A stretch of 64,000 nt of DNA from assembly GCA_045542115.1 (NCBI GenBank), contig JAZQKK010000001.1:35619-99618 (forward strand), given 5' to 3'. This document shows positions 40,077-49,267 of the stretch, piece by piece. Source of the stretch: RGIG995 sp045542115 (lineage in GTDB: Bacteria; Bacillota; Clostridia; Oscillospirales; UBA644). The translations under genes and the position numbers were made by a program. The notes below the pieces were generated by a model that made no database searches, was not told the origin of the DNA, and saw only the letters and a program-made list of their open reading frames with translations. How positions within the stretch are numbered: the stretch's first letter is position 1; each line of letters begins with the position of its first letter.

Positions 40077-40154
40077 AAACCGATATGGTATATAACGCTT
40101 GTAAAAATCGAGAAATAATGGAATCTCAATTTTTCAAGTATACCATATCGGTTT
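40077..40154. repeat. Long imperfect palindrome, 78 bp (MITE- or terminator-like)
   Basis: Outer arms of about 16 nt, AAACCGATATGGTATA / TATACCATATCGGTTT, are perfect; inner arms CTTG-AAAAAT / ATTTTT-CAAG and GAGA/TCTC continue the pairing. It lies between spoIVA and the VTT gene. The sequence AAAATAAACCGAAATGGTATA near 14746 resembles one end. Confidence 0.7.
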
Positions 40155-40178
40155 TCAATATTGAAATAAGGAGTCTAA

Positions 40179-40919
40179 TTAAAGATTCTCTTTTTCATTT
40201 TGTTTTTTCTCCTCACGCCGGGGTTTAATGATTTTCTGATAAATCAAAATCCCAAGAAGACTGACGGCGGCTGTGACGGCAAAGGCAACGATGGCTAAGG
40301 TGTATTTGGAATCGCCCAAAGCGTCGCCCCCGATGGTGGAAGTGACGATGGAGGGAATTCGGGCCACGGCAGAAATCAAAATCCACGTGGAAAATTTCAT
40401 ATCGGTCAATCCCACGAAATAGCACAGTAGATCTTTGGGGGTTCCGGGGATAAAAAAGACCAGAAACGTAATCCAATTTCGCCGCTTTGCCGTCCGCAAG
40501 AACCAAAGGGAACGAATTTTTTCAATGGGAAAGAAGATCTCCACCAGCCGGATTCCGAATCGGCGTACCAACTGAAAGACAAGAATTCCGCCTACGGTGG
40601 TGCCTGCCATACAAAGAAGGGTTCCTTCAATAGCTCCAAAGGCGTAGCCTGCCCCGATTTCCAGAGGTTCTCCGGGAATAATGGCAAAGATTACCTGAAA
40701 AACGACCATTCCAAGAAATGCGATTCGTCCCCAGATTCCGTGGCTGTTCACCCATTGCCGAAACAGGTCCGGCTCTTCCACAAAGCGGAGCATTGGTCCC
40801 CCGATAAACACGGTAATGAGGGCTCCGAACAGGATAGCAATCAGCAGAACCCCCGCCCCGAACCATTTTTTCTGTTTCGGGGTCAAATGCTTTATGGATT
40901 CTGAGATACGGTGTTTCAC
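40179..40919 (-). CDS. VTT-domain (TVP38/TMEM64, DedA-like) membrane protein
   Basis: A 246-residue protein with about six helices; the VTT/SNARE-associated core reads IIPGEPLEIGAGYAFG with FFIPGTPKDLLCYFVGL, the two re-entrant-loop motifs typical of DedA/TVP38 proteins. These are linked to lipid carrier or small-molecule flipping across the membrane. It starts at GTG (AAGGAG about 8 nt upstream) 22 bp after the histidine kinase gene and probably shares its transcript. Confidence 0.88.
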   Translation of the reverse strand: MKHRISESIKHLTPKQKKWFGAGVLLIAILFGALITVFIGGPMLRFVEEPDLFRQWVNSHGIWGRIAFLGMVVFQVIFAIIPGEPLEIGAGYAFGAIEGTLLCMAGTTVGGILVFQLVRRFGIRLVEIFFPIEKIRSLWFLRTAKRRNWITFLVFFIPGTPKDLLCYFVGLTDMKFSTWILISAVARIPSIVTSTIGGDALGDSKYTLAIVAFAVTAAVSLLGILIYQKIIKPRREEKKQNEKENL

Positions 40920-40941
40920 GAAAAAAACTCCTTGGCGTAGT

Positions 40942-42864
40942 TTAGTGAGGTTCGGTCCACCGCGGGAAGGTGACGGTAATTTTGAATAGGTCTGCGTCAA
41001 TGGTAATATCAAACGTACCGTGTTGTAATTCCACCAAACTTCGGGCAATGGCAAGACCCAGACCGCTTCCCTCACTGTTTCGGGATTGGTCGCCTCGGAC
41101 AAACCGCTCGGTCAATTCTTCCGGACGAATGTTCAAGGGGTCTTTGGAAATGTTGCGGAAGGTGACGACGGCCTGTTCCGGGGTCTCGGTCAGGTCCAGA
41201 TAGACTCTCGTGCCCGGCAGGGCGTATTTGCAGATGTTGTTCATCAGATTGTCAAATACCCGCCAAAGCCGCTGTCCGTCGGCAAATACCGTCACCGGTT
41301 CTTCGGGCTTGGAGAGCAAGACGGTAAGATTGCAGTCCGCCGTTTTTTCTTGATATTCGCCCGCCGTTTGTTCCAACAGAACGCCCAGGTCGCAGGGGGA
41401 AGGATGAATTATCAATGCTCCGGAGGATGCCTTCGAGGCTTCTACGATATCGTCGGTCAATTTTTTCAGCCGGGCCGACTGCCGTTGCAGAACGAGCAGG
41501 TATTCCTGGGCTGTTTCCGGTAATTCCGGTTCTTTGGACAGCAAATCCACGTAGTTGATAATGGACGTCAAGGGGGTCTTGATATCGTGGGAAACGTTGG
41601 TGATAAGTTCGGTTTTCATTCGTTCGCTGTTGGTCCGTTCGTTGACGGCGGTATTCAGCCCGTCGCTGATGCGATTCAACTGCTCTCCGTGTTCTTTCAA
41701 GGGGCCTGCTAAATATTTGGTGTCAATCTTCTCTTCCAGATTGCCCTCGGCAATGGATTTCGCCTGTTTTTGAAGGGACGTAAAGGCTACGGCAACGGCA
41801 ACTGCCCCAAAAAATCCCAAAACCCATTCCAGCGTCAGCAAAAGAAAGGCTAAGGGTTCTCGGGTGAGAAACCCCAGAAGGATATTGCACAGGGCAAAAA
41901 AGCCGGTAAAGACAGCCACGGTGGGAACGGTAGGAATTTTATGAAGGAGAACCGATAATTTTCCCCACCCCGCTTTTAATCCGGAAAACAAGAGGATACA
42001 AAGTTTGCCCAACAGGGTCTTGTTCAGGAGTTTGCCAACCTTGACCCGGGCGGCAAGGGAGAACACAAGTCCCAGCAACAGGGAAGAGGCCATCCATCCC
42101 AACAAGGGAAGACCGAAAAGCCAGACGCCCAGCCGCTCGCTTTCCAGAATGAGCCAACCCAGCAGAACGATCCCCACTTCCCCTCCTGCGGTCAATACGA
42201 AGAATAAGTCGAAGGGAATCCGGTTGAGTCCGCATAAGACCGGTTCTTCTTGTTTTGCGGTTCTTCCGGCAACGATGCAGAGACAAATCCCGCCTGCAAC
42301 GGTCAAAAACAGGGCGGCGATGGTGACGATGGGAAAGACCTCTCTCCAACCGTGAAACAGGTCGATGGCTTTCAGGGTCAGGTACATATTCCCGGAATTT
42401 ACAGGGTTCCGGGAAACGTATCCTCCGGTGACGGTGTACAAGGGGGTCAGTTCCCGAAAGTGTTCTTCTTGGGTAAAGGCGGAATCGTAGTAGGAGTAGG
42501 GGTTACGGTAGGAATCCAGCCCCGTTTCTTTCCACTCGTAATAGTAATAGGTGGCGGTGTATAGGGTCGGTTCTTCGGCCGTTCCCGATACTTTGATTCC
42601 TTCTTTATCTACGACAGTATATCGAAAATTCGGGTCATTTGCCACGGCGTGGCCGTAATATGCACCCCGAAAAGACGTGTAGCACTCGTCGGCGATTCGT
42701 CGGGAGACCAATTCTTGTTTTAAGTCGTCTTTGGAATAATCGTAAAATTGATAAGCTTCCAAAATTACCGTCAGAACGCCGCTTGCTAAAAACGTAAGGA
42801 GAAAGACCGACGTTAAAAAGAAAACGGCAACTTTTACGGGCAGAGAAAGAAGTACGCGTTTCAT
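40942..42864 (-). CDS. Sensor histidine kinase with multi-helix N-terminus
   Basis: A 640-residue sensor: first helix at 10-35, an extracytoplasmic Tyr-rich domain (about 36-160), a block of about seven helices (about 165-370), a HAMP-like linker (KSIAEGNLEEKIDTKYL), then the HisKA phospho-acceptor NVSHDIKTPLTSIINYVDLL and an ATPase domain (FDNLMNNICKYA N-box, GSGLGLAIARSLVE G-box). The many helices are like those of kinases that sense the envelope. It follows its response regulator by 1 bp. The signal is unknown. Confidence 0.93.
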   Translation of the reverse strand: MKRVLLSLPVKVAVFFLTSVFLLTFLASGVLTVILEAYQFYDYSKDDLKQELVSRRIADECYTSFRGAYYGHAVANDPNFRYTVVDKEGIKVSGTAEEPTLYTATYYYYEWKETGLDSYRNPYSYYDSAFTQEEHFRELTPLYTVTGGYVSRNPVNSGNMYLTLKAIDLFHGWREVFPIVTIAALFLTVAGGICLCIVAGRTAKQEEPVLCGLNRIPFDLFFVLTAGGEVGIVLLGWLILESERLGVWLFGLPLLGWMASSLLLGLVFSLAARVKVGKLLNKTLLGKLCILLFSGLKAGWGKLSVLLHKIPTVPTVAVFTGFFALCNILLGFLTREPLAFLLLTLEWVLGFFGAVAVAVAFTSLQKQAKSIAEGNLEEKIDTKYLAGPLKEHGEQLNRISDGLNTAVNERTNSERMKTELITNVSHDIKTPLTSIINYVDLLSKEPELPETAQEYLLVLQRQSARLKKLTDDIVEASKASSGALIIHPSPCDLGVLLEQTAGEYQEKTADCNLTVLLSKPEEPVTVFADGQRLWRVFDNLMNNICKYALPGTRVYLDLTETPEQAVVTFRNISKDPLNIRPEELTERFVRGDQSRNSEGSGLGLAIARSLVELQHGTFDITIDADLFKITVTFPRWTEPH

Positions 42865-42865
42865 T

Positions 42866-43558
42866 TTATTTCCCCCGTTCCAATTTGTACCCCTGGGCCC
42901 AAACTACCTTCAAATAGCGGGGTTCTGCGGGGTTGATTTCAATTTTTTCCCGGAGATGACGGATGTGAACTGCAACGGTGTTTTCGGCTCCCAAGGGGGT
43001 GTCGTTCCACACGGTTTGGTAAATTTCTTTGGGGGACATCACTTTGCCGGGATTTTTCAAAAACAAAAGAAGAATATCGTATTCCGTGGGTGTAAGGGAA
43101 ACGGGATTTCCGTCCACGTTCACTTCTTTGGTCCGGTCGTCTAATTCGATACCTCCGCAGACGAAACGGTCTTTTTGCGTTACCGAGCCGCCCAGGGTAT
43201 TGTATCGCCGCAGCTGGGACCGAACCCGGGCAATGAGCTCGATGGGGTTAAAGGGTTTCGTTACGTAGTCGTCCGCTCCCAAATTCAATCCCAAAACCTT
43301 GTCCGTGTCTTCGCTTTTTGCGGTGAGCAGAATCACGGGAACGTTGTATTTTTCCCGCAATTTCACCGTAGCGGAAAGCCCGTCCATTCCCGGCATCATT
43401 ATATCCATCAGTACCAGGTCGATGGGGCCTTTCTCTAAATTTTCCAATGCTTCGTCTCCGGAATAGGCTTCCACCGTTTCAAATCCTTCGGCGGACAGAT
43501 ATATTTTGAGAGCCGAAACAATATCTTTTTCATCGTCGCAAATCAAAATTCGGTTCAT
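42866..43558 (-). CDS. OmpR/PhoB-family response regulator
   Basis: A 230-residue two-domain regulator: receiver with ILICDDEKDIV (acidic pair), LVLMDIMMPGMDG (phospho-acceptor Asp), LLTAKSE and KPFNPIEL (Thr and Lys positions); then the winged-helix domain LTPTEYDILLLFLKNPGKVM ... TVAVHIRHLREKIE. Start at the second in-frame ATG (43558), 7 nt after GGAGG. Direct repeats in front of its promoter suggest autoregulation. Confidence 0.95.
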   Translation of the reverse strand: MNRILICDDEKDIVSALKIYLSAEGFETVEAYSGDEALENLEKGPIDLVLMDIMMPGMDGLSATVKLREKYNVPVILLTAKSEDTDKVLGLNLGADDYVTKPFNPIELIARVRSQLRRYNTLGGSVTQKDRFVCGGIELDDRTKEVNVDGNPVSLTPTEYDILLLFLKNPGKVMSPKEIYQTVWNDTPLGAENTVAVHIRHLREKIEINPAEPRYLKVVWAQGYKLERGK

Positions 43559-43576
43559 ATCCATACCTCCGAATAC

Positions 43577-43635
43577 AGTATAGCAAAATTTGTCTTAAAA
43601 TCAAAGGGGGGAAATCTTTAAGATTATATTAAGAT
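43577..43635 (-). promoter_or_regulatory. Promoter and response-regulator box of the two-component operon
   Basis: Minus strand TTTGAT (43600-43605), 17 nt, TATACT (43577-43582). Upstream, two ATCTTAA direct repeats at 43618-43624 and 43629-43635 are spaced exactly 11 bp start to start, the spacing at which OmpR/PhoB dimers bind. Confidence 0.65.
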
Positions 43636-43685
43636 TCTACCTATAAAAACAGTATATCACGAATGTGTTACGGAATTGCGACAAA

Positions 43686-43720
43686 AAAAGAGTAATATGC
43701 CGTCAACATATTACTCTTTT
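43686..43720. terminator. Terminator after YfhO gene
   Basis: AAAAGAGTAATATG / CATATTACTCTTTT, 14-bp arms with a 7-nt loop, usable from both directions. Confidence 0.82.
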
Positions 43721-43726
43721 GATGGT

Positions 43727-46342
43727 TCAAGACGGTTCTTCCTGAGACGTCGGCAAGGTTTTGGTTTTGCGCACCGTTTCCGGGAAGGTGGGAATCCCCT
43801 TGGGGAAGAGAATCCAAAGAAGGATAAAAATCAGCAGGAATACGGCAGAGATGAGAATGCCCGGCCAGAACCATTCCGGTTGATACCGCAGTTCTACCGT
43901 ATGAGTTCCCGCCGTAAGGTTTGCCCCCACGTAGGCCTCGTCCAACAGAGCGACTTTTTCGGTTTCTACCCCGTCTACAAAGACCTTCCAACCTTCCGTA
44001 TAGGGAACGACGGTGCAGAAAAGACCGTCTTGCTTTACGGTGATTTCCCCCTTCAACGACGTGTCGGAAACTTCCGTTGCGTTCCACGTCTCGTCGGACA
44101 GATTGGCCCAGCCTTTGTCAAAGTTCTCTTCATTAAAATAATAACAGTACAAACTGATGATTTTGTTTTCCTTGTTGGGGTCGGCTTTTACCCGGACGGT
44201 AAAGGTCTCTCCGGCTTCCACTTCGCAGAGGGGCGTAATATACCGCAAGGCGGCTACGGGATGGGAATAGGTCTTTCCGGAACCGGTGGTGACGGTAATG
44301 TCGCCCCCGCCCCCGATTCGCATATAGGCGTAGTAGGTGCCTGAGGATGCCGCGGTATAAGTGATGTCTAAAATACCGTCGTTTTCGTCGGTGGTGTATT
44401 CGTAGGTTCCCGACCCGGTTTTTTCCAGGGATTGGAAAACGTAACTTTCAAAAGTGTCTTCCTGACGGCTGAAAAAAATACTGTCTTCCGATCCGGTCAG
44501 GTGCTGGAACAGGCGGTTTTGCACTTGGAAGGGGCTGTTGGAAAATTCGATTTCTGAAAGACTTTCGTCTACCATAAACCCGGCCCCGAGATAGGCGGTG
44601 TTTTGGGATACGTTCAATTCGTTTTCGACGAACAATTCTTCGGTCTTGGTTCCGCTCATCAGCGGTCCGCTTCGGGAGACGAAGTATTTCAGTCCCAAAA
44701 GGGTATTGTTCACGGGGGTGGAGAAATTGTAATAATAACTGTTCGCGCCGGTGGTAAAGGCCATATTCGACATCAGGTCCCGAACCTTTCGGTTTGCGGT
44801 GGACGAAAATTGTCCCACGCCCCGATATCGATACATTACCCCGTCGTTCAGATAATAACGGCAGGTCATCTCTCCCCGCCAGAAGGTGGGGTCGGAGGCC
44901 TCCAAGCGGTCAAAGGTGTCGGTAATTACGTCTTGCCGGTAGGGATAGGCGGAATAACTGGTTTTGCCCACCGTATCCATACTCAGCACCAAACTGGATG
45001 CGATTTCCCCCGTGATAAGGAGACATAAAAAGACGGAAAAAGCTGTTTTTTTCAAGAGTTTTCGTTCATACAGGAAGAAGAACAGAAGATAGGCCGCCAC
45101 CAAGATAACGTTCCCCAAAAATTTGGCACTGCCCAAAGAGACGCTGGAAAGCCCCAATAAGACGACTGCTACGGCCGCAATCCCGAAAAGGTCTTTGCCG
45201 GAAAGGTCTTTCAGCAGCAAAAATCCCCGGTATCCCATCAAAAGGAGCACGAAGCATATCAAAAAAGTATACCGTGCCGGAAGCATATTGGGGAAGCGGA
45301 ATCCGTGGAGAATAAAGTCCAAAGCGTTGCAGTTGGTGCTGAAAATAAAGAAGGACAAGAAGGCGACGTTAATAAATTTATCTTCCAGACGAATTTTTTT
45401 CGACCGTAAGAAGACCATTGCCAAAAGAAGGGGCAAAACCCCGCAATAAAGATTGGGAAGCCCTTCCATTGCGGTGGGGTGATTGAAGGCAAAAAGATTG
45501 CTCAGAACGTCCAGATAAGAGTCGTAAAAGGAAATACTTTCAAAGGCGCCGGTGGCCGCAGAATCGGTATAGGATAAAGCGTATCCGGCGTGTAACAGTA
45601 AAAACGCCGAAAGCCCGCCTCCCAAAAGAGACGCCCCGGCAAATTGCAGGATGCGGCCCAAGAAGGGTTTTCCGTAGATCTGACGGATGGCGGCAATGGC
45701 AAAAAAGGCAATGACGCAGAAATAGCAGATAAATGCCCCTAAATAGTAATTGGACAGTACTGCCAAAAACAGGGAAATGACGTAAAGTTGAAATTTTCCT
45801 TCCGTGACCAGCTGATACAGTCCCAAAAAGACCAAAGGAAGCAGGGCTACCGTATCCATCCAGATGGTGTCCCAGTAGTAGCCCATAATAAAACTGCAAA
45901 AGGCAAACATCCATCCGAAGAAGGTGATGGAAAAATCGTTTTTATGAAAAATCTTTTTCAGCATCAGGGCGAAAAACCAGCCGGCACACCCGATCTTTAC
46001 GGTGAGAAGGACCGTCATTACGTCCCGAAGAATTTGCGCCGGGAAAAAGAGGGTCAGAAAATTCAGGGGGGAGGCGATATAGTAGGCAATCAACGCCCCG
46101 AAATCTGTGCCCAAGCCCCCGTTCCAACTCCAAAGAATCGATTCCCCGTTTTGTACGCGGGCGTGAAATTCCTGCAAGAAGGGATAATACTGTTCCCGAA
46201 GGTCGGAGTAAAGCATCTGCATATCCCCGAAGGGATGAACCCCACAAGCGGCAAAGCCCACCCACATTCCCATCATTGGGAGCAAAAAGGCCAAAAAGAG
46301 CCAAATGGGTGTTTCTTTTCTCTTTTCCAGAGGGGATATCAT
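43727..46342 (-). CDS. YfhO-family membrane protein (GT-C type glycosyltransferase-like)
   Basis: An 871-residue protein with about 13 N-terminal helices (to about residue 460), a large extracytoplasmic beta-rich domain and a final helix at about 830-850. The N-terminal region GDMQMLYSDLREQYYPFLQEF and WSWNGGLGTDFGALIAYYIASP is the YfhO signature. In B. subtilis YfhO is implicated in lipoteichoic acid glycosylation. It starts with an ATGA overlap with the HD-domain gene. Confidence 0.92.
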   Translation of the reverse strand: MISPLEKRKETPIWLFLAFLLPMMGMWVGFAACGVHPFGDMQMLYSDLREQYYPFLQEFHARVQNGESILWSWNGGLGTDFGALIAYYIASPLNFLTLFFPAQILRDVMTVLLTVKIGCAGWFFALMLKKIFHKNDFSITFFGWMFAFCSFIMGYYWDTIWMDTVALLPLVFLGLYQLVTEGKFQLYVISLFLAVLSNYYLGAFICYFCVIAFFAIAAIRQIYGKPFLGRILQFAGASLLGGGLSAFLLLHAGYALSYTDSAATGAFESISFYDSYLDVLSNLFAFNHPTAMEGLPNLYCGVLPLLLAMVFLRSKKIRLEDKFINVAFLSFFIFSTNCNALDFILHGFRFPNMLPARYTFLICFVLLLMGYRGFLLLKDLSGKDLFGIAAVAVVLLGLSSVSLGSAKFLGNVILVAAYLLFFFLYERKLLKKTAFSVFLCLLITGEIASSLVLSMDTVGKTSYSAYPYRQDVITDTFDRLEASDPTFWRGEMTCRYYLNDGVMYRYRGVGQFSSTANRKVRDLMSNMAFTTGANSYYYNFSTPVNNTLLGLKYFVSRSGPLMSGTKTEELFVENELNVSQNTAYLGAGFMVDESLSEIEFSNSPFQVQNRLFQHLTGSEDSIFFSRQEDTFESYVFQSLEKTGSGTYEYTTDENDGILDITYTAASSGTYYAYMRIGGGGDITVTTGSGKTYSHPVAALRYITPLCEVEAGETFTVRVKADPNKENKIISLYCYYFNEENFDKGWANLSDETWNATEVSDTSLKGEITVKQDGLFCTVVPYTEGWKVFVDGVETEKVALLDEAYVGANLTAGTHTVELRYQPEWFWPGILISAVFLLIFILLWILFPKGIPTFPETVRKTKTLPTSQEEPS

Positions 46343-46923
46343 AGAGTTTCCTCCGTCATTTCGTCCAGGGTCTTGCCGTAGCTGCTCAAAAATTCTTTCT
46401 CAAAGACTCGCAGACATTGTAAGTCGATCGTTTGCAGTTTTTCCCAAAGAGACTGCTCTGCCGAAACGAATTCCCGGTTGCCCGCTTGCCGTTCGGTGAC
46501 GCATTTGATGTAGGCGGAAAGGGTGTCCGCCGCTTTTACGTAGACCCATTCCGGTTCCATTTCTCCGTTGAGAATTTCCGAATAATCTTCTTGAAGATAT
46601 GCAGGAAGCTTGTCCAACAACGTGTCTCTCGCGTAATCCTCCACCGCCCGGTAACTTCCCAAAATTTCCCGATTGTAATACTTAATGGGTGTGGGAAGGT
46701 CTCCGGTGATGGTCTCCGACGCATCGTGATACAGGGCTAATACTGCCGCCCGGTCGGGGTTCAGGTCTGCGCCGAACCGGCGGTTTTCAATCAGCACCAG
46801 GGCGTGGGCCAGCATCGCCACCTGTTGGGCGTGCTCGGTGAGCGTTTCGGGAATGGTACTCCGCATCAGCCCCCAACGGCGGATATACCGCATCCGGTCA
46901 ATAAAAGCAAAGAAATGAAACAT
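46339..46923 (-). CDS. HD-domain 5'-deoxynucleotidase, YfbR-like
   Basis: A 194-residue phosphohydrolase: LTEHAQQVAMLAHAL (His), LYHDASETITGDLPTPIKYY (the HD pair and the YfbR-specific GDLPTP), and VKAADTLSAYIKC (distal Asp). YfbR-type enzymes dephosphorylate deoxyribonucleoside 5'-monophosphates. It precedes YfhO with overlapping ends. Confidence 0.9.
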   Translation of the reverse strand: MFHFFAFIDRMRYIRRWGLMRSTIPETLTEHAQQVAMLAHALVLIENRRFGADLNPDRAAVLALYHDASETITGDLPTPIKYYNREILGSYRAVEDYARDTLLDKLPAYLQEDYSEILNGEMEPEWVYVKAADTLSAYIKCVTERQAGNREFVSAEQSLWEKLQTIDLQCLRVFEKEFLSSYGKTLDEMTEETL

Positions 46924-46947
46924 ACAAACCCCTCGTTTCCGATGTGA

Positions 46948-46980
46948 TAAAAAACGGAGAGACCCTTGGCCTCTCCGTTT
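46948..46980 (-). terminator. Terminator of prs
   Basis: AAACGGAGAG / CTCTCCGTTT stem with a 9-nt loop, followed on the minus strand by TTTTATC. Confidence 0.82.
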
Positions 46981-46992
46981 GCTTTGGTACGC

Positions 46993-48162
46993 TTATTTCC
47001 CCTGTTCGGCCTTATATTTTTCCAGCAGGGTATGAATCTTTTTGTGGGGGTCCAGAAGCTTGGACACCGACTGATTCTGATGCATTGCAAGAATATAGTA
47101 GGCAATGTACTTGGAGCAGTCTACTTCCGTAAACCAATCCTTCGCCAACAATTCGGGAGTGCGGTAAGTAAGATTTGTGGAAAGAACGCCGGTGATAACG
47201 CCGTCATCCACAGCCTTCTGGAATTTTTCCAGACCTTCGGTGAACAGCCCGTAGGTGGCGGTGACGAAAATGCGTTTTGCACCCTTTTCTTTCAATTCAT
47301 AGGCCAGGCCCAGCATCGAATCCCCGGAAGCGATGATGTCGTCGGCAACCAGAATGTCTTTCCCGGCAACGGAATTCCCCAAGTATTCGTGCGCCACGAT
47401 GGGGTTTCTGCCGTTGACCACGGTAGAGTAGTCACGACGCTTGTAGAACATCCCCAAATCTACGCCCAAAACCGAAGCGTAGTAGATATTTCTCTGCATT
47501 GCGCCTTCGTCGGGGGAGACGACCATTAAGTGGTCCTTGTCCAGACTCATATCCTTGTACTTGCGCAACAACGCTTTCAGCACCTGGTAGGTGGGCATTA
47601 CGTTGTCAAATCCCATAAAGGGCGTGGCGTTCTGAACCCGGGGGTCGTGGGCGTCAAAGGTGATGATGTTCTTTACGCCGATGGCTTCCAATTCCTGCAA
47701 CGCTACGGCACAGTCGAGGGATTCCCGGGTGGAGCGCTTGTGCTGACGTCCGCCGTACAGGGTGGGCATAATCACGGAGATACGGTATGCTTTCCCGGAA
47801 ACGGCTTGAATGGCCCGTTTCAAATCTTGGAAATGGTCGTCGGGGGACATCGGAACTTTCCGGCCGAACATTTCATATTCCAGAGAATAGTTCCCCATAT
47901 CGGCCACGATATACAGGTCGTAACCCCGGGCGGATTCTTTCAGAACTGCTTTCCCGTCACCGGAGGTAAAACGGGGGCAGACCACTTCCATCAAAAGAGA
48001 GTCCCGCATTTCGGGGTCGTCTTTGTAATGGGGATACCTGTCGTGGTACCATTTGGTCAGATGTTTGTCGATTTTCTGGCTCAGTTCCTTTGCTCCGGGC
48101 ATTGCCAAAACGCCCAGGGGAAAGTACTCGTCGGGATGTGCGATAAGCTTTTGTTCGTCCAT
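46993..48162 (-). CDS. prs: Ribose-phosphate pyrophosphokinase, long form
   Basis: Makes PRPP from ribose-5-phosphate and ATP. At 389 residues it is about 70 longer than classical Prs, mostly through N-terminal and inserted segments (LTKWYHDRYPHYKDDPEMRD). Key sites are kept: the flexible-loop equivalent RQHKRSTRE, the metal-site ITFDAHDPR, and the PRPP-binding DDIIASGDS followed by VTATYGLFTEG. The long form is common in Clostridia. A monocistron with its own terminator. Confidence 0.93.
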   Translation of the reverse strand: MDEQKLIAHPDEYFPLGVLAMPGAKELSQKIDKHLTKWYHDRYPHYKDDPEMRDSLLMEVVCPRFTSGDGKAVLKESARGYDLYIVADMGNYSLEYEMFGRKVPMSPDDHFQDLKRAIQAVSGKAYRISVIMPTLYGGRQHKRSTRESLDCAVALQELEAIGVKNIITFDAHDPRVQNATPFMGFDNVMPTYQVLKALLRKYKDMSLDKDHLMVVSPDEGAMQRNIYYASVLGVDLGMFYKRRDYSTVVNGRNPIVAHEYLGNSVAGKDILVADDIIASGDSMLGLAYELKEKGAKRIFVTATYGLFTEGLEKFQKAVDDGVITGVLSTNLTYRTPELLAKDWFTEVDCSKYIAYYILAMHQNQSVSKLLDPHKKIHTLLEKYKAEQGK

Positions 48163-48212
48163 AATGATGTTCTCCGTATCTTTATATTTTTATTCTTTTT
48201 CTTCCGGGTAGG

Positions 48213-48245
48213 GAAAAGAAGAGTGAACTTTGGTGCACTCTTCTT
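48213..48245 (-). terminator. Terminator of the 97-residue gene
   Basis: GAAGAGTG / CACTCTTC stem with a 10-nt loop followed on the minus strand by TTTTCCC, 8 nt past the stop. Confidence 0.75.
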
Positions 48246-48253
48246 TCCGTTTT

Positions 48254-48547
48254 TTATTCGTCTTCTTCGTCGCCCCGGTCCAACCAGACGGTGGCAATTT
48301 CCATAGCATCTGCCATAGATTTCTTTTCAGTCTTTTGAATGACCCGTTCGTTGGGCTTGGCTTCGGGGTCGTTGTTCTGCAATTCTACCGAGACCTTGGT
48401 TGCTTTCATAATGTCCCCATCGGGAGTTTCGCCCAAAATCTGCATCATAACCACGTATTTGTCAGTCAGATTGCCATAAAAAATAACGTTACCCGAGCGT
48501 ACCAAGGGACGTCCTTTATAGGTCAGAAAGGAAGTTTCTTCTGCCAT
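48254..48547 (-). CDS. Conserved hypothetical protein, 97 residues
   Basis: Acidic at the C-terminus (WLDRGDEEDE); the body (LTYKGRPLVRSGNVIFYGN, KYVVMMQIL, ATKVSVELQNND) looks like a small beta barrel. It is a family I recognise as frequent in Clostridia near prs, but with no assigned function. GGAGG is about 8 nt upstream of the ATG. Confidence 0.75.
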   Translation of the reverse strand: MAEETSFLTYKGRPLVRSGNVIFYGNLTDKYVVMMQILGETPDGDIMKATKVSVELQNNDPEAKPNERVIQKTEKKSMADAMEIATVWLDRGDEEDE

Positions 48548-48706
48548 ATTTGTGCCTCCGTTCCGAAAATTGTATTTAATGTATATTTATTATAACATAA
48601 ATATATTGCGATGTCAAGCGTCGGGATCGAAAAAAATGTACAATCTTTTCCTTTTTACGTATACTTTTTCCGTCGCGGTGCATACTGAGGGTGAGGTGAT
48701 TTTACT

Positions 48707-49165
48707 ATGTTACAACTGTCTCAAAAAGAAACCGGGCTTCTCAAAGATATGAAAGACCAAGAGCAGCTCTGCATCGAAATGTATACCAAACATTCCGAAT
48801 GTGCATCCGACCCTCAGCTGAAAAATCTGTTTACCCAGATGGCTCAGACCGAGCGGGAACACCTGAACACTCTGAATCAGATTTGTTCCGGCACCGTTCC
48901 TTCGATGGCGGGGGCAAGCAAGTCTATGCCTACCTTTACCGCAAATCATACCGGCGAAACCCCGGAAAAAAAGAACGACAAATATCTTTGTTCCGATGCT
49001 TTGGCTATTGAAAAACACGCGTCCCATCTGTACGACACCTGTGTCTTTGAATTTGCCGACGAAAACGTCCGCAAGGTCTTAAACCACATTCAAAAAGAAG
49101 AACAGGACCACGGGAAAATGCTGTACGATTATATGTCCGTCAACGGAATGTATTGTGCATCCTGA
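48707..49165 (+). CDS. CotF-like spore coat/ferritin-like protein
   Basis: A 152-residue helical protein: LSQKETGLLKDMKDQEQLCI then YTKHSECASDPQLKNLFTQM and AQTEREHLNTL, with a second helical pair (DALAIEKHASHLYDTCVFEF, EEQDHGKMLYDYM). This is the coat F/ferritin-like pattern of Clostridia. GAGGTG is 10 nt before the ATG. A CATACT element upstream might be part of a sporulation promoter, but I cannot support a full match. Confidence 0.85.
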   Translation: MLQLSQKETGLLKDMKDQEQLCIEMYTKHSECASDPQLKNLFTQMAQTEREHLNTLNQICSGTVPSMAGASKSMPTFTANHTGETPEKKNDKYLCSDALAIEKHASHLYDTCVFEFADENVRKVLNHIQKEEQDHGKMLYDYMSVNGMYCAS

Positions 49166-49200
49166 TTTTAAACCGCAAAAATTCGTTAGCCACAACAAAA

Positions 49201-49229
49201 ACCCCATTCCAAATAATTTGGAATGGGGT
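49201..49229. terminator. Symmetric terminator between convergent genes
   Basis: ACCCCATTCCAAA / TTTGGAATGGGGT with a 3-nt loop; flanks are only moderately A/T-rich. Confidence 0.65.
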
Positions 49230-49267
49230 AAAATTTATACCGTTTTGGTTTTTAGAATTGATTCAAA

